Assembly (NCBI RefSeq): GCF_051851475.1
Contig: NZ_JBPUSJ010000001.1
Location: 434,001 to 498,000, forward strand
DNA from: Carboxylicivirga taeanensis
Lineage (GTDB): Bacteria > Bacteroidota > Bacteroidia > Bacteroidales > Marinilabiliaceae
DNA length: 64,000 nt
Reading direction: 5' to 3'
The translations under genes and the position numbers were made by a program. Under the pieces are notes generated by a model, which was given only the letters and a program-made list of their open reading frames with translations, was not told where the DNA came from and made no database searches. Positions 59,824-64,000 of this stretch are shown piece after piece (positions within the stretch are counted from its first letter, which is position 1; each line of letters starts with the position of its first letter).

Positions 59824-60228
59824 TTAATACTGATGATTGGCAATGGCGTCTGACAGCACTTCCAAGAACTTTTTAATGGGCTTACTGGCCACCATTTTAA
59901 TCATCGGATTCATATCGGCCTTAATGGTCAGCTTAACGCGGGTGTCGTCTGCAGCTACTTCTTTCAGTTGAATCCATAAAAAAAAGTTGAAAGGTGTTTT
60001 CCCTTCAGCCGTGTATTTAATCACTTTTGGCGCCTCCGTATCCACAATACGCAAACCCACTTCACCCACCGGATCGATGGAGAAACGGCAACTATCGCCA
60101 AACGATTGCCAGTTGTTAATTTTATCTTTGGGAATCACTTCACCAAAATGATCAAAGTCCGACAAAAAATTAAACATTGTTTCAGCCGGATGATTCGATT
60201 TCTTTATATCACTTTCAAAGGTTGTCAT
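59824..60228 (-). CDS. SRPBCC-fold (START/polyketide cyclase-like) protein
   Basis: A 134-residue protein of the helix-grip fold: MTTFESDIKKSNHPAETMFN, FLSDFDHFGEVIPKDKINNW, CRFSIDPVGEVGLRIVDTEA, FFLWIQLKEVAADDTRVKLT, and a C-terminal helix FLEVLSDAIANHQY. Such proteins bind hydrophobic ligands or help respiratory complexes; no function can be assigned. It lies downstream of pyrE on the same strand but a terminator separates them. Similar proteins are found beside pyrE in other Bacteroidetes, as far as I recall. Confidence 0.85.
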   Translation of the reverse strand: MTTFESDIKKSNHPAETMFNFLSDFDHFGEVIPKDKINNWQSFGDSCRFSIDPVGEVGLRIVDTEAPKVIKYTAEGKTPFNFFLWIQLKEVAADDTRVKLTIKADMNPMIKMVASKPIKKFLEVLSDAIANHQY

Positions 60229-60264
60229 GGTTGATAAGAAATTAGTTGATTAACAAATTGCGGA

Positions 60265-60296
60265 GAAAAAAAGAGCAAGCCTCATCAGACCTGCTC
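60265..60296 (-). terminator. Terminator after pyrE
   Basis: On the minus strand GAGCAGG...CTTGCTC (60296-60273) forms a short stem of at least five base pairs with a larger loop, followed by TTTTTTT (60272-60266). Confidence 0.65.
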
Positions 60297-60345
60297 ATAT
60301 TTAATATGATAAGCTGGTAGCCAAACGCTAACAGCTATTAGCTTG

Positions 60346-60978
60346 CTAATTATTCCAGTTTGCCGGATCTTTTCTCCATTCCTGAAGTGCCTCTACATCA
60401 TCAGCGGTTACATAACCTGACGCACTGGCATAAGGAATCATCTGCTCGTAAGAGCTCAGAGTTGTTAATTCAACCCCTGCCTTTTCGAAAGCTTCAGCAG
60501 CTACCGGAAAGCCATAAGTAAAAATAGCTAACATGCCTAACACTTCAGCGCCAGCTTCGCGAATGGCCTCTACAGCCTTCAGACTGCTTCCTCCGGTCGA
60601 AATTAGGTCCTCAATCACCACCACTTTCTGACCAGGCTTCAGGTCGCCTTCAATCAGGTTGGTCAAACCATGTCCCTTTGCTGAAGAACGGACATAAATA
60701 AAAGGCTTATTAATGGCGTCTGAAACCAAAGCACCTTGCGCGATAGCACCGGTAGCAACACCTGCTACAACATCCACTTCCGGATATTTCTCCAGTAACA
60801 CACGTGCAAATTGCAGTTTAATAAAATCGCGAACCTCTGGATATGAGAGCGTTTTTCGGTTATCACAGTAGATAGGTGATTTCCACCCTGATGCCCAAGT
60901 AAAGGGGTTTGCAGGTTGCAATTTAATTGCCTTAATTTGCAACAACTGATTGGCTACAATTTCTGCTAATTTTTCCAT
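60346..60978 (-). CDS. pyrE: Orotate phosphoribosyltransferase
   Basis: Joins orotate and PRPP to give OMP in pyrimidine synthesis. I start it at ATG 60978 (MEKLAEIVANQLLQIKAIKL), which matches the family; an upstream in-frame start would run through the divergent NUDIX start. The 210-residue protein has LQPANPFTWASGWKSPIYCD, VDVVAGVATGAIAQGALVSD, and the PRPP-binding loop VVVIEDLISTGGSSLKAVEA. Its start codon is separated from that of the divergent NUDIX gene by only 7 bp, and a TACATTTG box (60990-60983) lies 4 bp ahead of the ATG. Confidence 0.96.
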   Translation of the reverse strand: MEKLAEIVANQLLQIKAIKLQPANPFTWASGWKSPIYCDNRKTLSYPEVRDFIKLQFARVLLEKYPEVDVVAGVATGAIAQGALVSDAINKPFIYVRSSAKGHGLTNLIEGDLKPGQKVVVIEDLISTGGSSLKAVEAIREAGAEVLGMLAIFTYGFPVAAEAFEKAGVELTTLSSYEQMIPYASASGYVTADDVEALQEWRKDPANWNN

Positions 60979-60982
60979 AGCG

Positions 60983-60990
60983 CAAATGTA
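60983..60990 (-). promoter_or_regulatory. Probable -7 element of pyrE inside the NUDIX start codon
   Basis: The minus strand reads TACATTTG, an exact TAnnTTTG. Transcription would begin within a few bases of the pyrE ATG, predicting an almost leaderless mRNA. The box includes the ATG of the opposite NUDIX gene; the -33 box is weak. Confidence 0.45.
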
Positions 60991-61597
60991 TAAAGTTTTT
61001 TTCAAGGATAGAACTCTTTTTTTAACCGAAAAACCAAATCAGGAGTTGATACAAACCTCTGATGCTGTGCACATGTACAGCTCTCATCACGAGCTCCAGA
61101 ATTTTATTAAAACATTTGAGCAAGATGAACAGCTTAAAACCGGCTTTATTTATGGACGAAAAGACGATTTGTTGCTCACCGCTCTTAAAAAATGTTACCG
61201 GTTTATAACGGCTGCAGGCGGATTGGTGATACATCCTGAAAATAAAATACTGGTTATTCACCGTTTAGGTGTTTATGATCTGCCAAAAGGAAAATGCGAA
61301 AAGGGTGAATCATTCAGAAAAACAGCTCTGCGCGAAGTGGAAGAAGAATGCGGATTACAAGATTTAGCCATACGCTACCCCTTGCTATCAACCTTTCATA
61401 CCTACGAGCAAAATGGTATTCACTACCTGAAAGAAACAGCCTGGTTTTTTATGGATTACTTTGGCTTTGATGAACCAACGCCGCAAGAAGAGGAAAACAT
61501 TGTATCAGCCGAGTGGGTCAATAAAGCTGACTTAAAAAACATACTCAACAACACCTATCCTTCTATTAAGGAAGTATTTAACAAAGCAGGTTATTAA
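60986..61597 (+). CDS. NUDIX hydrolase
   Basis: A 203-residue protein from ATG 60986 (MYKVFFKDRTLFLTEK). The N-terminal ~65 residues form a Bacteroidetes-type accessory domain. The NUDIX fold (~68-195) carries the box GKCEKGESFRKTALREVEEE, ending C-G-L, which coordinates divalent metals for hydrolysis of a nucleoside diphosphate linked to X. Substrate cannot be predicted. The gene is divergent from pyrE with a 7-bp gap, so their transcription must interfere or be coordinated. Confidence 0.92.
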   Translation: MYKVFFKDRTLFLTEKPNQELIQTSDAVHMYSSHHELQNFIKTFEQDEQLKTGFIYGRKDDLLLTALKKCYRFITAAGGLVIHPENKILVIHRLGVYDLPKGKCEKGESFRKTALREVEEECGLQDLAIRYPLLSTFHTYEQNGIHYLKETAWFFMDYFGFDEPTPQEEENIVSAEWVNKADLKNILNNTYPSIKEVFNKAGY

Positions 61598-61716
61598 CAT
61601 TTCGGATTTAACCGCAACCCCATACTGTTAATATCTTGTTAGTTAAATAGCGCATCGCATCGTTTACAAGATCGATGCAATCTATTAACTTCGTACGTGT
61701 AAAACATCCATCTATA

Positions 61717-62385
61717 ATGCCGGTACCAGAACATCTATCACCCGAACAAAAGATGCAGCTGCGCATTGAAGCGCTGAACAAGGAAAACAAGCGCCTGAGA
61801 GAAACTTCCAAAAAGCAGTCCTCAAAGATTAGCCAACTCAGGCTATGGTTCTACTTTACCATCGTATTTTCTGCTAGTCTGTTTATATTCCTGCTCGTTC
61901 AAGGGTTCATCAGTGTGCCTGACACCACCAATACTGAAATTAAATATTCAAGTGTTGATACGGTGTATATTGAGAAGGCAATCAATCCTGATTCGCTAAA
62001 AAAAATAACCTACAACACCCATGAGGCAGCCATCCCGAAAAAAGACTATGATGGGATCATTTTCGCCATACAGATTGGCGCCTATAAAGACCTTGATTTA
62101 AGCAAATACAAAGACAACATGCTTGGCTTAAAACAGGATACCTACGACAGTATTAACCAGTTTACTCTCGGCGAATTTATTGAGTATGAGCAAGCACAAG
62201 ACTTTTTACAGGTTGTTCAGCAAATGGGCTTTGAACAAGCACACATAATGTCTTTTAAAAATGGGTATCGCATCCGCTTAGAAAGCGCTTTGGCCGAGCG
62301 TAAAGATAAAAGGACAACAGCAAACACCACCTCAACCAAACATGCTATTAAGGCCCAAATTGAGGAGCAGGTCCTGCTAAGGTAA
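61717..62385 (+). CDS. Membrane-anchored protein with SPOR-like C-terminal domain
   Basis: A 222-residue protein from ATG 61717 (MPVPEHLSPEQKMQLRIEAL). It has a charged coiled-coil N-terminus (~8-40), one TM helix (~47-68, LWFYFTIVFSASLFIFLLVQ) and a periplasmic region. Residues ~110-190 (IIFAIQIGAYKDLDLSKYKD, then FTLGEFIEYEQAQDFLQVVQ and QAHIMSFKNGYRI) follow the SPOR pattern, a beta-alpha fold that binds denuded peptidoglycan. A role at the cell wall or division site is an inference. It is monocistronic with a downstream hairpin terminator. Confidence 0.82.
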   Translation: MPVPEHLSPEQKMQLRIEALNKENKRLRETSKKQSSKISQLRLWFYFTIVFSASLFIFLLVQGFISVPDTTNTEIKYSSVDTVYIEKAINPDSLKKITYNTHEAAIPKKDYDGIIFAIQIGAYKDLDLSKYKDNMLGLKQDTYDSINQFTLGEFIEYEQAQDFLQVVQQMGFEQAHIMSFKNGYRIRLESALAERKDKRTTANTTSTKHAIKAQIEEQVLLR

Positions 62386-62405
62386 TACTAAGTTCAAACC
62401 ATATA

Positions 62406-62442
62406 AAAAGGCGCAGATTTCTATTTCTGCACCTTTTCTTTT
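62406..62442 (+). terminator. Terminator after the SPOR-like gene
   Basis: AAAAGGCGCAGA (62406-62417) pairs with TCTGCACCTTTT (62426-62437) apart from one C-A mismatch, followed by CTTTT. It may also serve the convergent actE gene. Confidence 0.8.
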
Positions 62443-62468
62443 GTTAATCCAAGTCAACCTCAAATATC

Positions 62469-63089
62469 TTAAACAGGCTGTTCGGTTTGCTCAAGGGACT
62501 TATCCACCTGCATCGTATCAGCCTGCACATGCAGCTTCTCACGAATATAACTCACAATTTTCCAACGCTCATCGGGTAAAATTTGAGCCCCATGTGCTCC
62601 CATTACGCCATAACCAACTGTAATTACCTGAAATATCTCCCCATCAGGGTTCGTACGAATCTTTTCAGAGTTCAGATCAGCCGGTAAAAACAGGTACTTC
62701 TGCGAAGTATACAGATGGCCTTTTCCATCGCCGAACTCACCATGGCAATGCAAACAGTAGATATTATACAAGCGATGCCCTTCTTCCACCACCGACTGAT
62801 CGCCTGCATACGGATTCTCCAGTTCCTGCCCGGCCCAGGTTCTGTTTACCTCTGTTTTCTCAAAATCAAAAGGAATCATCTCGCGAGGCACCGTTCCTTC
62901 GACAGGTAGCTGATTGGTGCGGCCATTCTCCCAATTGGGATTTTCAGTGTAGGTCTCGTAAGCCTGCGACTGTTCCATATCTGGAAAATAACTATAACCC
63001 GGCTTATTCCGGTTCTTATCGCAGCCAGTGGCAATAACCAGCACAAACAATGCCATGCCAATGAGTTTAATTGAACGCAGATACTTCAT
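62469..63089 (-). CDS. Alternative complex III cytochrome c subunit (ActE-like)
   Basis: Monoheme cytochrome c lipoprotein of the quinol:cytochrome c/oxidase oxidoreductase called alternative complex III. I start it at ATG 63089 (MKYLRSIKLIGMALFVLVIA), giving 206 residues with lipobox IATGC and one heme site YCLHCHGEFGDGKG (C-x-x-C-H) at ~108-112; the distal Met is probably in GVMGAHGAQI. It follows actF by 4 bp. The ActE subunit passes electrons outward from the multi-heme and Fe-S subunits, which must lie beyond the right edge. Confidence 0.9.
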   Translation of the reverse strand: MKYLRSIKLIGMALFVLVIATGCDKNRNKPGYSYFPDMEQSQAYETYTENPNWENGRTNQLPVEGTVPREMIPFDFEKTEVNRTWAGQELENPYAGDQSVVEEGHRLYNIYCLHCHGEFGDGKGHLYTSQKYLFLPADLNSEKIRTNPDGEIFQVITVGYGVMGAHGAQILPDERWKIVSYIREKLHVQADTMQVDKSLEQTEQPV

Positions 63090-63093
63090 GTCT

Positions 63094-64000
63094 CTATCGG
63101 ATATTGTCATAATCAAAACTCTCTTTAAAAAATGGGTGATTCTCGGGTACAACAGGTGCTTTAGCAAATCTGGAGAAAAAGACAAACAGGAAAATGCCTA
63201 AAACAAACACAGTCATTCCAATTTCAAGGATACCAAAGTCGGCATGACCCGTGGCCCCCGGCATAATGGCCAGATACATATCGATCCAGTGCCCCATAAA
63301 CACGATGATCGCGGCCGCAATCAACCAATTCAATCTTCGTTTGGTTCCGCGCGGCATCAGAATTAAAAATGGCGCCAAAAAATTGATGATTACATTGGCA
63401 TAGAAAACCACTTCGAAATCCTGGATGCGTTTAACGTAGTAGATGGTTTCCTCCGGAATATTACTATACCATATTAGCAAATATTGCGACACCCACAGGT
63501 AAGCCCAAAATATACTAAAGCCAAACAGGTATTTTCCTAAGTCATGCAGATGCTCTTCGTTGACATGCTCCATGTAACCCATTCTGCGTAAGGCATACAG
63601 AATAACAACAATAAGAGCAACAGCTGCAACAAAAGTGCTGATAAACATGTACCAGCCAAACAAGGTACTGAACCAATGCGCATCAATTGACATGATCCAA
63701 TCCCAGGCTGAGGTTGAGCTCGTTACAGCAAAAATAACTATGAAAATACCTGCAATAGTACGTTGTTTATTAAACAGACGAATATCATCATTGCTATCCG
63801 TTTGAAGGGATGTTTTCCTGAACCAAATTACCAACAGGCTCCAAATGACAATATAGGCCACCGTTCTGATACTGAAAAACAGCGGATTCAGATAGGCACT
63901 CTTCCCCTGCAGCACCTCATCCAAATCTTCAGTGTGGCTCCAGTGATAGATATCGTGCATGCCAATTAGCACCAACAGCATAAAAACGCCTCCCACAGGC
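63094..64000 (-). CDS. Alternative complex III membrane subunit (ActF-like), N-terminus cut by window edge
   Basis: Integral membrane subunit of alternative complex III, related to NrfD/PsrC-type quinone-binding proteins. The last ~302 residues are visible; the frame is open at base 64000. About eight TM helices are seen, with TVAYIVIWSLLVIWFRKTSL, STSAWDWIMSIDAHWFSTLF, FSIFWAYLWVSQYLLIWYSN and IPEETIYYVKR, all characteristic of ActF. The end FFKESFDYDNIR precedes actE by 4 bp. The usual order actABCDEF suggests the other subunits lie to the right, although here the F-like gene precedes E in the direction of transcription. Confidence 0.9.
   Translation of the reverse strand, partial: PVGGVFMLLVLIGMHDIYHWSHTEDLDEVLQGKSAYLNPLFFSIRTVAYIVIWSLLVIWFRKTSLQTDSNDDIRLFNKQRTIAGIFIVIFAVTSSTSAWDWIMSIDAHWFSTLFGWYMFISTFVAAVALIVVILYALRRMGYMEHVNEEHLHDLGKYLFGFSIFWAYLWVSQYLLIWYSNIPEETIYYVKRIQDFEVVFYANVIINFLAPFLILMPRGTKRRLNWLIAAAIIVFMGHWIDMYLAIMPGATGHADFGILEIGMTVFVLGIFLFVFFSRFAKAPVVPENHPFFKESFDYDNIR

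Noticed and set aside
1..64000. CRISPR arrays, prophage, insertion sequences, integrons or defence islands
   Set aside because: No regularly spaced repeats, transposase, integrase, phage structural or restriction genes were seen; the window is core chromosome throughout.

Overview
The window comes from a Bacteroidetes chromosome, most likely a Bacteroidales/Marinilabiliales-type marine or sediment organism; that rank is inferred from gene content, not from a marker tree. The evidence is a FecI-FecR-SusC-SusD cluster, the gliding-associated ABC ATPase GldA, a long two-part IspG, an S16 with a long Ala/Glu-rich tail, a DnaE fused to an N-terminal proofreading exonuclease, alternative complex III subunits, and promoters of the Bacteroidetes form TTTG-N~19-TAnnTTTG. 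Almost everything is chromosomal core. I see no phage, insertion sequence, CRISPR array, tRNA or rRNA.

1-6.2 kb (minus strand): the branched-chain amino acid operon ilvD-ilvB-ilvN-ilvC-leuA (leuA cut by the window edge). In front of ilvD there is a good promoter, a 21-codon leader peptide in which 13 residues are Ile/Leu/Val, and a perfect 13-bp terminator with a U9 tract. This is a textbook layout for transcription attenuation by ribosome stalling.

6.4-13.2 kb: two tandem secreted proteins of unknown role (minus), dapD (plus), then a PepSY membrane protein and a TonB-dependent receptor (minus) read from an intact cobalamin riboswitch. The receptor looks like a siderophore receptor but its control says corrinoid. 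A cob(I)alamin adenosyltransferase lies 2 kb further on.

13.3-36.1 kb: single genes and short operons of core functions: tRNA threonylcarbamoylation (Sua5), a thioesterase, RimM, PdxH, GldA, IspG, a secreted protein with a type IX-sorting-like tail, AsnS, RpoN, a PAP2-like membrane protein, S16, DnaE, thioredoxin, a MORN-type lipoprotein, a CNT nucleoside transporter, a bifunctional nuclease family protein, L21-L27, SerS, DUF4286 and RuvC.

36.1-43.7 kb (minus): ECF sigma factor, FecR anti-sigma factor, SusC with an N-terminal STN signalling domain, and SusD. This is a complete surface-sensing and uptake unit without linked glycoside hydrolases in the window.

43.8-51.3 kb (minus): a TlpA-like protein that has lost the first active-site cysteine, translationally coupled to coaD, followed by an overlapping set of a cation-chloride-cotransporter homologue, a GT-C membrane glycosyltransferase and a methyltransferase-GT2 fusion.

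51.4-64 kb: uracil permease, cytochrome oxidase subunits III and IV, psd-cdsA phospholipid synthesis, ftsH-lutC, rsfS, birA, pyrE divergent from a NUDIX gene with start codons only 7 bp apart, a SPOR-like membrane protein, and the end of an alternative complex III operon (actF, actE) running off the right edge.
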